Shown piece after piece: positions 22,905 to 33,848 of a stretch of 64,000 nucleotides of DNA. The notes below the pieces were generated by a model that saw nothing but the letters and a program-made list of their open reading frames with translations, did not search any database and was not told the DNA's origin. Origin of the DNA: Rhytidiadelphus loreus (Eukaryota > Streptophyta > Bryopsida > Hypnales > Hylocomiaceae); assembly GCA_947034895.1 (NCBI GenBank), contig OX344762.1, positions 4,531,501 through 4,595,500 on the forward strand, read 5' to 3'. A program made the translations under genes and the position numbers. Positions within the stretch are counted from its first letter, which is position 1. Each line of letters opens with the position of its first letter.

Positions 22905-25900
22905 CTGGGCAACTGGTGTTTGCAAGGACAATACGTCAGAGTTTCTGGAACTCCATAACCATTTCTGCTTGACTACATTCATTGTGGAGGGTCGATGAGT
23001 CCAAAGGAGTAGAAGATTGCAGAGGGTGTACTTTCGTGGCTCTGGATTCGACAGAGATCTTTTTACTCTTCATAAAAAAGAAACGATTGATTTTGGCACA
23101 GAAAAAGGTCAATACTGTTAGTAACGTACTCCTCCATTTTTTTCTTTTTCTTGTTTGAGCTCAAAATGAAGAGTGAGACTTCATTGCAAGATTCCAGTAC
23201 ATAGCCCTGTCTTAAATTTCCTCTCATTTGTCCGGAAAAAAAATTAGAAATTAGAAATTGCTAGCACACAAACGAGCCTCGAAGTGCACTCTCATAGTCT
23301 CATGTGTGCTCAAAACTTCTTCTTTTTTCTTTTCTTTTTTTTTTGTGGAAAGAACGGTATGAATTAAAAAGCCAAAAGGCGGGGGGGGTATGCTCAAAAC
23401 TTGACATGCAGTAGTTGTTCATTTATAGTTATACACGGCATTGCAAATTCTTGAGAAATAAAATTCTGGGAATATAATTAGGTGGAATGAGAGCGTGCTA
23501 GTAGAGAATGTTAAATTGTGTCCACACTCATGCTAAATTGTACAAACGAGTTTCCAAAAATTCTCTTTAATTACAACAGTGGCGAAAGTTCAAATCGAAA
23601 GTACGTGATAGCTTCTCCTCTTTGCAATGAAATCCCGTTTCATTTGTTAAAAATAAAAAATAAAAAATACGAGATAGCATTCCCTGCAATGAAGTTCCGT
23701 TTCCTTCGATTCAAAGAGGAAAAAAAGAGACAGTATGTCGGCTTTGCATCTGTAAATTATGACTAAGTTAAGCTTACGTTAAGGTTAGCTTACTATCCTT
23801 AACGTAAAACCGCCAGTTTTTTGCGTTTGGGATTTCCAAAAATGTGTCGACGCTTCAGAGTTCAGACAGTTCATATTTGTCAGACTGAGCAGTTGTCACC
23901 TGGCAAGTCCTGCACTTCACTTGTTTTCCAGTCTGTTATAACTCAAATCCACTTAAGTTACTCTGTCCTTCAGGCAGATAAATGAGATGCCTGGTTTCTT
24001 CAAACTCCGGAAATTGCAATTAAGGAGAAGCAGCCTATAACTTTCACCTTAATTCCGACCATATGTACCCATGGGCTACATTTCAGAACGAAGATGTATA
24101 CTGTAGGTTGATGAGGGTGGAATTAGAACTTTTGGTGGCACTAGACTGGTTCACCTTAAGTACTGGAGTTTTAAATTGAAGAAATACTTCATTTCAAAAT
24201 TTGCCTCTGTGTTCAAAATTGGAGTCATCATGGATTTGAAAGGAATGACTCCTAAAATCATCCAAATACTAAGCATTTGAACATGGTTCCTATTAATAAA
24301 TTTTCTAAGGTCAAATTGAAACAATGCATTTGTATTCTTGAATTCAAGAAAGAAGTTGTAAGCATGTGATGCATTATTGTATATTTGACACAAATCACAA
24401 TTATAGTTCAAGAATTTGAACACGAGTCGTATTTGCTATTAAGGTAGATTAGCCTATTAGCATTAGTCATCCAATTCCAACATCTAGTACTTGACCCTCC
24501 CACTTGCACAACAAACATCATCCATTTTCAAAGAGTGTGTAACTCATTTTCTTCAAGCAAGCGAAAATATAAAATCATTGCACCAAAACGATTTTTGCAC
24601 AATGATTTTATATGTTTAAAAATTCATATCAATTTCCATTCTTTATCGTATTAATATGGTTCCACTTGTATTCAAGTCCACTCAACTAATCCTTTCTCTG
24701 AAAAATACAAGAAACAATAAAAACACATTGCACAAGATATCCAGATTGCAAATCTGGATGGTAACACTCCCTGTCTGCCTCCATGGCTTGTAATTTTCAA
24801 TAACACTGGATATTATAGGATATTTTCGGACACTTTTGAAATAAACACAATACAAGTGCTAAGTTACCGGTACTCACTTTATCACACACCATTTTTGTTT
24901 TGTGTTTTTTTTTTTTTTTTATTGAAACACACAACATTTGTTTTCTTTTCTTTTTTCTTGAAACACACAACATTTGTTTTTCAGTACGTGCGGTATGTTA
25001 ATTCTAGTTGCATTGTCGTGTCTGTCTGGGGTGGGCTGGGTGATTGTTTCTTTCCACCAGGCCGCTTGCGACAGGTGGATATGTATTTTACCTTTGCAAT
25101 GAAATCATTTTTCATTTGTGTCAAAAAAAAATTCTACTTGCATTAACTGTGGGGGGGGAGGTTGTCATGCAATGCCAACTGTAAACTTAGAAATGGATGC
25201 ACCTGGAATCACCCTATATAGCTTTGCAACTACCATGGTATCCAAAGCTAAACCTGACATTTTTAAAATCGAACTTGTCAGTCTGAAATACTGAAAGTTG
25301 ACAGTTTGACACGGAACGCTTCCCAAGCATTGGCATTCCTCTTCTAGCCACTCCAGCCATTCTCCTCGTCAGCATTGATGGCTTCTAATAACTTAACTTA
25401 CGTGATAGCAACGCCTAATTAAGGTACTCCAGTGACCGAAATCGTACGTTTTACCTGCTGAGACTAAGTTTAAGCGTGTGTTGAACAACTTCCAACTGGG
25501 TGCGTGTCTGCGGGATCAGAGTGGCAGAATTTCAGAAGACTACAGTATTACAGTGCAGAAAAGATGCAAATGATAAGATTAATCTCATCGATCCTGCCAG
25601 GATCCTCTCCCTGAATTGGAAGTTAAGATATGCATAGCCGCCTGCCCGCCTCCCTTTCAGAAATGCTCATGATCGATCTCTCCGGCAAAGGACACGACTG
25701 CATTTGCTGTTGAAAGAAGCTAGCTGATCTATCTATCTAGTGCCAGCCAGTCCATGCTAGCTCGCTCTGCTGGGTGCCTGCCGATTCATGATAAGCTTAT
25801 CCATGATGTCGTATCGAAAAACTCAGAAGAGTGGATGTCCATGAATCTTGTACTCAGGGAAAAAAGAGCAAAGCCAGCTAGCGGGGCGCCTCATCTCCTC

Positions 25901-25991
25901 AGTCTGCGTGAACAACACTCATGAGCTGCCGGAGGCCAGGAACTGACAAGCCAAAGGACACAACCGAAGGGTAAGCTAAGGTAATTGTCAT
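22905..25991. other. Upstream region of the pectinesterase and a gene-free, GC-balanced stretch
   Basis: 23.0-23.4 kb has pyrimidine tracts and G runs. At 23782-23808 CGTTAAGG...CCTTAACG forms a short palindrome. 24.1-24.9 kb is AT-rich. About 25.35-25.96 kb is GC-balanced with TAGCTAGC-type words and CTGCC repeats, like the DNA next to the real genes, but no coding frame of useful length was found there. It may be a promoter, a UTR or a non-coding transcript. Confidence 0.4.
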
Positions 25992-26601
25992 CTAAGGTAG
26001 TCTGCTTTTAAAGCAACCTTTTAAGATCTGGTTGTCATTCGGGGCAAGCTATAAACTCGTTGTTACAATTTTCAGTAAGTTTTCATACGAAGGAAAATGG
26101 AATTTGCATATGACCCAAGTCGTTTCGTATTTTTTGAACCTTTGTGGAATTAGTAATGAATTTTTGAAGCTGAAACATAGTAGTCACTAAAACCAACCAC
26201 CTCCTACAATGTACAATATTGGTACATTGAAGAAAGCTAAATGTACCTTTGTGTTAGTGGTTGCTTTTAGAGCATGGGTGCTTTTAGAGCATCCTACCTT
26301 AATTGTGATCTAAGGTAGTTTGCTCTTAAAGCAACCTTTTTAAGATATGTTTGCCTTTTGGGGGGAGTTAAAATGAATGAAGTAATTTTCAATAATTTTT
26401 TGTAGGAAGAAAAATGGAATTGGCATCTAACCCAAGTTGTTGCGTATTTTTTGAACCTTTGTGGAATTAGTTACAAATTTCTGAAGTTGAAATGCAATGA
26501 TTGCTAAAACTGATCACCTCCTAAAATGTACACTATTGGTACACTAAAGAAAGCTAAATGTACCTTTGTATTATTGGTTGCTTTTAGAGCACTCTATTTT
26601 A
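25992..26601. repeat. Head-to-tail dimer of a 300-bp MITE
   Basis: Two units start TAAGGTAG at 25992 and 26311, a period of 319 bp. Both contain AAAGCAACCTTTT near the left, TTTTTTGAACCTTTGTGGAATTAG-like sequence in the middle and AAAGCTAAATGTACCTTTGT near the right. The first unit ends CTACCTTA, the inverse of its start; the second fades out at GAGCACTC without that end. The flanking phrase AATTGT(C/G)ATC is repeated too, so the duplication took in flanking DNA. A single diverged copy lies at 51604-51866. Confidence 0.8.
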
Positions 26602-28016
26602 CTTCTAAAACTAGGTAATAGAATTTTTTGCCTCACATGTACAATCTATATTCATAAGAGCCTAAAATCGATTTTGGGTATACTTATTTTTAGCAATTTG
26701 AATGTAAATATTTTATTCATACAATATTCAAAAAATGCATTCTAAGAGAGTTCAAATCCTTTTTAGATTACCAGCAAGATCCAATCAAAAAAATCTAGTT
26801 CAATATGTTCAATCCTTTATTGAGACAATTTTAGGTGTTGTTACCTTAGGGAGTGCACAAAAATGTCTTAGCACATTCTAAAATTTTACCCTGATCAAAT
26901 TCATTGCATGGACCTGTAGCATGATATTGGATTCTCAAATGTATATATTTTGAATACATTTTAGGGAAGGTGAGCTTTTAGAACATTAATAAAAGTTGCG
27001 GGCTTTCCAAATTCATATTTGATGTCACCAAAACTCAAAAAATATGAATCAATTTTGGTTAGATATATTTTTCATTTTTCTTTCTGAGAATACATACAAA
27101 AAAATGAAGGATAAAAAAAATAGGGTTATTATATGAGAATACATTTGCACCACAATCAAAGCAACCTTGGTAAATTTTCTTTTTCTTCTCTATGAATTTG
27201 TTAGTCTCCTAAATGAAAAAAAGAATGAGAAGAAAATAATTTCTCAAATCAAGCCTCCAAGAGTGATAGTTGTGTACTTTTGCCAAAACATTTAAAAATA
27301 TTTCCCAATAAGATGTCTCCAACAATCGAGCATATTATCGAATTTTATTAAGTGCATAGGCCAAGTGCTTGTGGAGAGAGACATACAAGATTGTCTATAA
27401 CAACTTTGGGACTAATTTTGCACGATGTGCTAAATTAAAATTTGTAGGGTGCTTGGTGAAAGAAATGTCATCAAAGGAGTTAGAAGAATACAAATGTTGC
27501 ATATGTATTCACATTTATCTCATTTTCTTAAGACACTTCAAAAAGAATGGAATCTTGAAAAGAAGTGAGGCACAACAATAAAAACACAGGGTCATATTTT
27601 TTTAGTGCAAAATCAAAGCAAAAACTATCAACATCATTATTAGAAACAAAATATGAAACATTTGTACAATACCTATAAGAAACGATACACTCTCTATTTG
27701 AGCCTTTCAATTTTTTTGGCACAATGTAGATTAAAATTAAAACTTGCAATTACTATCATTGGAAGTGCATTAACTCTCCTTTACCCCCTAAAAGACAATT
27801 TGGATTTTTTTAGAAGCTCTGTTAAGTTTATAATTTGGAATTTTTTTGCACAAATCTTTTATCATTAATGATAATCATTTTAATCTATGTGTGAAACATT
27901 GATTCACATCATTCCAATAAATATTGCAAAAATTATAATTTTTTATATTTCAATGTCAAAAAAGATAGCAAAAAAGGTATTCTAAAAAAAGACTAATAAA
28001 TTCGATTGAATTATAT
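26602..28016. other. AT-rich DNA, outer weakly conserved part of the long inverted repeat
   Basis: No gene. From about 27725 on, the sequence has reduced similarity to the inverse of 33849-34370 (ATCATTGGAAGTGCAT, AAGCTCT...TTTATAATTTGGAATTTTTT). It appears to be an older, diverged extension of the inverted repeat. Confidence 0.45.
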
Positions 28017-29362
28017 AGATTGATAGCTATTCCGATCTTTTAAATCATTCAATTCCAAATAAAAAGGTAAAAGTTATAAAGAGTTTAATTTTACAAAGGC
28101 AACGAAAGTAAAAAAACACATACAAAATTATCTTTTGCTCTCAATTTTGAAATTTTTGAAATAAAAATAAGAAGAAAGGACACTATTTGCATATGAAGAT
28201 AATCTCACCATTGTAACTAGTAATTATCAATTTCTTATCAAATTCATTAACAATTAATTAAGTTTTTTTTCTTTCATTCAATACCACCTTCCACTTTACA
28301 ATTTTTTTTAATTGAACATGAAAGTATTTTTAGTTAAAATTTTAAAGGTACATTCTCAATCTATTTTCCAATATATCAATTAAGTGCACAAGTGATAGGA
28401 CACAAGTTTTTTTTTCCTTAAAATGTTGAAAGACAAAACTTCACTTTGGAGAACAACTGAAAGAATATTTTGAAGTTTAGGTACATTGACCTTCCAATCA
28501 ATGGAGATGTTTGCTATACTTTGGGGGATGATGTACTCGAACAAGTTAACCAAAGGATCCTATAGTTGGATTTGCTTAAAAAATAAATATTGACGAAGAT
28601 TTTAGTTGTGCTTTGGGGACAAGTATGTTGAAGTGATTTTGGGCCTCAAAACATGAAAGAACCTTAGGGGGTAAATAAACACAATGAAATTTGGATTTGC
28701 AAGTTGGACAACCAAAATAGAGCCCATTGAAAAGCAAGCTAAAACATAAAATTTAAAGTGACACAACAAACCATGCTTAAGAAAGAAAACTCATAGAAAT
28801 GGCACGACATTTTTTGAAAATTTGCCTTGAATATTCTATCTTAAGCATGATTTGCCATGGCGTATAAATTTTATTGTCTTTTAATTTGCTTTCAATGGAC
28901 TCTATTTTAGTTGTTCAACTTTAAAATCTATATTTTATTGTGTCTATGTGGAGAGTTTTTTTATGTGCTTCCAAAAATAATAACCACAAATTCTAATTTT
29001 ACACCAAGCAAAAGATATATTTTTTTAGAGAGTTGTTTAGAGTGTTCCATTGATAATGCTCTTCCTTCCCAACCCCGGCAAATGTGTTTTGGGGTGACAA
29101 GGCTGAGCCTTGAGCCTTCCGCGGCCGCGGAAGGAAATACGCATGAATCCCTCCACATCTACGAAAGTTTCATCAGATCAACGTCGGATTGTGCTCAGAT
29201 TCAACTACTGAATGCGAAATCTACGCTTTTCAAACCCGATCTACGCATCCTCGACTGGTGACTGCACACGCCTTGCTGTGCTTCCACATCTACCAACTCT
29301 GAGTCGGATCAGCATGAAATAATGAATGCTCAATCTACGTATCCTTCGGATACTGCCTGCAA
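28017..29362 (+). repeat. Long inverted repeat, arm 1
   Basis: Near-identical inverse of 32300-33660. The outer part is AT-rich. The inner part (about 29060-29360) is GC-rich and carries the perfect palindrome CCTTCCGCGGCCGCGGAAGG and several TCTACG words. A 116-codon open frame crosses it (28911-29261) but starts with TTG and has no recognisable domain. Arm 1 lacks 27 bp found in arm 2 beside the palindrome. A diverged third copy of the outer part is at about 57630-58140. Confidence 0.9.
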
Positions 29363-29884
29363 AAGGAAGGTGTTTGTAAGGGTTATTTAAATGCATCGTT
29401 AACCCGCCCCATCTTGAGTATGTGTACATCTCTAAAATCAATTAGGTAGCTATGTGGAAAAAATTGTTTTAGAATGAAACTTTGTTGCTTTGTAACTTTT
29501 GCATATGGGATCCAAATTTCACATTCTTTAAATCTGCTTTCAAGTGCTAACAACACTACTAGAAGAATTTAGTCAAAATCAACATAAATTGTGTTGATTT
29601 TCTTGTGGGTTAGGAACACTTGGTTTGAACCTGCTATCAACACATTTATGTTGATTTTCAGTTGGCCAAATCTAAAGTTAAATTTAAATCTAAAGTTAAA
29701 TTTAAGTCTAAAGTTAAATTTAAATTTAAAAAGAAAAGAAAAACACTTTCTTTACTAGACACCACTCCACCCACCACATCATCTGCCGGGCCACCAATAT
29801 GGATTCTCCACTTGCCACATGGACCACTCTGCCCATGGCTGGGTTTAAACCCAAGACCTCCAACTTAACTTACAACTCATGGTC

Positions 29885-30630
29885 TCCAACCATTACACCA
29901 TGATTGGGGTCCTTTGATTTATAAGAGTTTGTGAGTTTAATTTATAGGTTTTCTAATAAATTTTCACCAATTCAACAAACTTTGAAGGCCCATATCTCCT
30001 CTATTATAGGTTTGTTTTACATAAAACTTGTTGGAATTCATAAATGCTCAGAAAAATATGAACCACTTGTGTTAGATTTCGCATCAATTTTTCTTCAAGT
30101 GAAAAATAAGTGAAAATATTTGGAGGCATTTGAAAACCATCAAAAAGGCCCAACAACCCTTAAAGTGACGGTTTATGAGCACACTACCTTAGAACCCACG
30201 GGGTCCAACCATTTCACCATGATTGGGGTCCTTTGATTTATAAGAGTTTGTGAGTTTAATTTATAGGTATTCCAATAATTCTTCACCAAATGAATTCAGC
30301 AGACTTTGAAGGCCCATATCTCCTCCATTATAGGTTTGTTTTACATGAAACTTGTTGGAAACGTTTCATATTGAAGTCTTATTCTAGTGGTGAAATTTTC
30401 AATTTTTTCTAAATTGTTTTGAGAATCTGACAAGCATTTTTCTAGAGGTAGTCTTACTTAATCCTTTTCCTTTTGCAAAGTTAGCAAACTTTGGAGGCCC
30501 ATATCTCCTTCATTTGCTTTACATGAAAATTGTTGAAAATGATTGAGTTTGAAGTCTTTTTTCAGTGGTAAAATCTTCAATTTAATCTAACTTGTTTTGA
30601 AAATCTAACAATCATTTTTCTAAAGATAGA
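29885..30630. repeat. Direct repeats of about 300 bp inside the CACTA-like element
   Basis: The block beginning CCATGATTGGGGTCCTTTGA at about 29898 recurs at about 30212, and both continue through GAAGGCCCATATCTCCTC. A third, partial unit from about 30475 repeats GGAGGCCCATATCTCCTTC and the following GAAGTCTT...GTGGTAAAAT segment. The first unit carries the A-box end of the tRNA-like module. Confidence 0.75.
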
Positions 30631-31338
30631 TTAGCTGAATTTTAGAATTAAGTAGTTCAATTGTTGAATAGTTCAAATTTAGGATTTTGAAAAGTTTAGA
30701 ACTTACATTTTGAATAGTTCAACATTCAAAACTCGATTTTTATTGCTAATTTAGTATTGTCATCTTAAGGGACAAAATGGATTTCAAATATTTTTCTCTC
30801 ACCGTTATTTCTAGTGAAACTTTGTTATAAAATAGAATATCTTATTATCTTTCAACAAGTTTAATTTTTATTTCAAATATTATGGTTCAAAATATATGTG
30901 AAGCTTTTATTCATTTTATTTAGATTTTTGATGAAAAAGTTATTAAGAATCTTAATTTTGGGGCAATCAAAGCATCTTGATGAAATCTCTTGAATCCACT
31001 AGTATACATTTATACTAAACTTTAAAACGTATGTTAGAAATTTAATTAAATTATAAGTTTGAATTCTAATCAAATTACATCCTCTAGAAAACTAAATAAA
31101 AATTGCATTAGAATTGAATTGATCAAAGTTGAATCAAAATCCAAAATTTTATTCATTTATTCACTAGTAGATTTCATCTGAATTTTGTTCACAACAACAA
31201 AAAAATTTACTGGTGATTTGAATCACAATTTGATTTATAATTCAAATTGATTAAATTTTTATCAAACTCTAAAATTGAATTGTAATTAAAGAATATCATT
31301 GAATTTTAGATCAAATTCAAAATTAAATAATGCTCATT

Positions 31339-31382
31339 AAAATTTGATTAAAATTTGATTAAAATTTGATTAAAATTTGAAT
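31339..31382. repeat. 11-bp tandem repeat
   Basis: AAATTTGATTA is repeated about four times in direct succession. Confidence 0.8.
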
Positions 31383-31769
31383 TTTGAATGTATACTCTAT
31401 AGGAGATTCCTAAAGATCAAAAAAGATTAAAAAAGTTTAAAAGATTCCAATAGTTTCTCACAAGACTCTAGAAGATTCTTTCAATTCCTAAATTTAACAG
31501 AATTATGTTGGTTGATGTTGAATTAATAGAAAACGTGTTGGTGCAGTTTAAAAAATCAAGTTTGATGAGGAAAAATTAGTTTTATGTTGATTCAATCAAA
31601 ATCCAACAAAAATCTATTGATTTTGTCTTGGTTTTGACTGCTTCTTTAGAAGTGTAAGAAAATATGAAAAGTGGACTAGTTTAGTAGTAGTGATTAGACA
31701 CAAGAACAAAAAGTGTCAGTTTGGAGGTACCCACCTTAAATATCATGAGTAAAAGGGTGAGAAGAAGCA

Positions 31770-32210
31770 AGCCACGTCTACTTTATAAAGTAGTTGTCCT
31801 ACCTATTGGTTGAATTTGGTGTTACTAAACTACATTTAAGAAAAAAAATTACAAATGTAGAAGTATGTAAAGTTGTTGACTGAGCCAATGTTGCATTGAC
31901 TCTAGTTCAAAACTAGATTTGCAAAAATGAAGTCATTAATTATAAATAAAAAAAGTTTTATGAAAAAATCACCATGTCAAAAGAATCTCATTTCCAACAA
32001 AATATACTCAAAAAATGTTTATAATTTTCCTCTGATCAAATTTAGAAGGAATTTTGAAATTCCCCTTTTTAAAAAAAATTATTAAAAAACTTTGATGATA
32101 GCATTGGTAAAGCTAATTGTACAAATGGAATCTAAAATCAAATGTGCATACAGATGTTTCTTCCGTATCTTTACAATCAAGTTTTGAAAAATCATCACCA
32201 ATTGTTTTCA
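31770..32210 (+). repeat. Dispersed repeat, homologous to 44.45-44.8 kb
   Basis: Shares TTGTCCTACC, GGTGTTACTA, ACAAATGT(A/G)GAAGTATGT, CATTGACT(C/T)TAGTTCAAAACTA and TTTAGAAGGAATT with the interior of the element at 44340-45074, on the same strand. Its own termini were not identified. Confidence 0.6.
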
Positions 32211-32299
32211 ATAAATTATCATATAAAACCAGGGAAGAGGTTCAGTGGTGCATTTAAATGGGGAAAATTCCCCTTAAAAACGCAGTAGGAGAAGGCAGT

Positions 32300-33660
32300 A
32301 TCCGAAGGATACGTAGATTGAGCGTTCATTATTTCACGCTGATCCGACTCAGAGTTGGTAGATATGGAAGCACAGCAAGGCGTGTGCAGTCACCAGTCGA
32401 GGATGCGTAGATCGGGTTTGAAAAGCGTAGATTTCGCATTCAGTAGTTGAATCTGAGCACAATCCGACGTTGATCTGATGAAACTTTCGTAGATGTGGAG
32501 GGATTCATGCGTATTTCCGTCCGATTGCAAAGGGTTCACAGGACCTTCCGCGGCCGCGGAAGGCTCAAGGCTCAGCCTTGTCACCCCAAAACACATTTGC
32601 CGGGGTTGGGAAGGAAGAGCATTATCAATGGAACACTCTAAACAACTCTCTAAAAAAATATATCTTTTGCTTGGTGTAAAATTAGAATTTGTGGTTATTA
32701 TTTTTGGAAGCACATAAAAAAACTCTCCACATAGACACAATAAAATATAGATTTTAAAGTTGAACAACTAAAATAGAGTCCATTGAAAGCAAATTAAAAG
32801 ACAATAAAATTTATACGCCATGGCAAATCATGCTTAAGATAGAATATTCAAGGCAAATTTTCAAAAAATGTCGTGCCATTTCTATGAGTTTTCTTTCTTA
32901 AGCATGGTTTGTTGTGTCACTTTAAATTTTATGTTTTAGCTTGCTTTTCAATGGGCTCTATTTTGGTTGTCCAACTTGCAAATCCAAATTTCATTGTGTT
33001 TATTTAGCCCTAAAGTTCTTTCATGTTTTGAGGCCCAAAATCACTTCAACATACTTGTCCCCAAAGCACAACTAAAATCTTCGTCAATATTTATTTTTTA
33101 AGCAAATCCAACTATAGGATCCTTTGGTTAACTTGTTCGAGTACATCATCCCCCCCAAAGTATAGCAAACATCTCCATTGATTGGAAGGTCAATGTACCT
33201 AAACTTCAAAATATTCTCTCAGTTGTTCTCCAAAGTGAAGTTTTGTCTTTCAACATTTTAAGGAAAAAAACACTTGTGTCCTATCACTTGTGCACTTAAT
33301 TGATATATTGGAAAATAGATTGAGAATGTACCTTTAAAATTTTAACTAAAAATACTTTCATGTTCAATTAGAAAAATTTATAAAGTGGAAGGTGGTATTG
33401 AATGAAAGAAAAAAAACTTGATTAATTGTTAATGAATTTGATAAGAAATTGATAATTACTAGTTACAATGGTGAGATTGTCTTCATATGCAGATAGTGTC
33501 CTTTCTTCTTATTTTTATTTCAAAAATTTCAAAATTGAGAGCAAAAGATAATTTTGTATGTGTATTTTTACTTTCGTTGCCTTTGTAAAATTAAACTCTT
33601 TATAACTTTTACCTTTTTATTTGGAATTGAATGATTTAAAAGATTGGAATAGCTATCAAT
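32300..33660 (-). repeat. Long inverted repeat, arm 2
   Basis: Inverse of 28017-29362 with only occasional base differences. Next to the 20-bp palindrome it has 27 extra bases compared with arm 1, which keep the TTG-started frame open (125 codons, 32390-32767). Its outer limit coincides with the foldback MITE at 33664. Confidence 0.9.
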
Positions 33661-33663
33661 CTA

Positions 33664-33848
33664 AGGTAAACTACCCCATTTTAGACCAAATGGGAGCAAG
33701 TCCATTAAATGATAACTTATGTTAGTGGATTAAATTTTTTTTTCCTTGAATTGGTGGAATACGTTTCAAAACTTGAATGTACACCACTAACATAATTTAG
33801 CCCTCAATGGGCTTGCTTCCATTTGGTCTAAAATGGGGTAGTTTACCT
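33664..33848. mobile_element. Foldback MITE with TA target duplication (mariner/Stowaway-like)
   Basis: Starts AGGTAAACTACCCCATTTTA and ends with the inverse, TAAAATGGGGTAGTTTACCT. TA flanks it on both sides (33662-33663 and 33849-33850). Arm 1 of the long inverted repeat has the uninterrupted sequence at the matching place (near 28016), giving an empty site. A 156-bp relative with the same ends is at 49315-49470. Confidence 0.85.

Larger units (their letters stand above)
29554..31654. mobile_element. CACTA-like element, 2.1 kb, tRNA-module family
   Basis: Starts CACTACTAGAAGAATTT and ends with an imperfect inverse (GCTTCTTTAGAAGTG). The flanks CAA and TAA differ by one base, so a 3-bp target duplication is possible but not proven. 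The left 300 bp align with the inverted right end of the 12621-13564 element: GTTGATTTT words, a TAAATTTAA-rich patch, GCCACATGG, then a B-box-like GGGTTTAAACCC (29841-29852) and an A-box-like stretch (29884-29900, minus strand). No transposase frame. It sits in the spacer of the long inverted repeat. Confidence 0.65.

Noticed and set aside
28911..29261. A protein gene in the inverted repeat arms
   Set aside because: The frame begins with TTG, crosses the junction of AT-rich and GC-rich DNA and has no known domain. It is kept as repeat sequence; the in-frame indel is noted separately.
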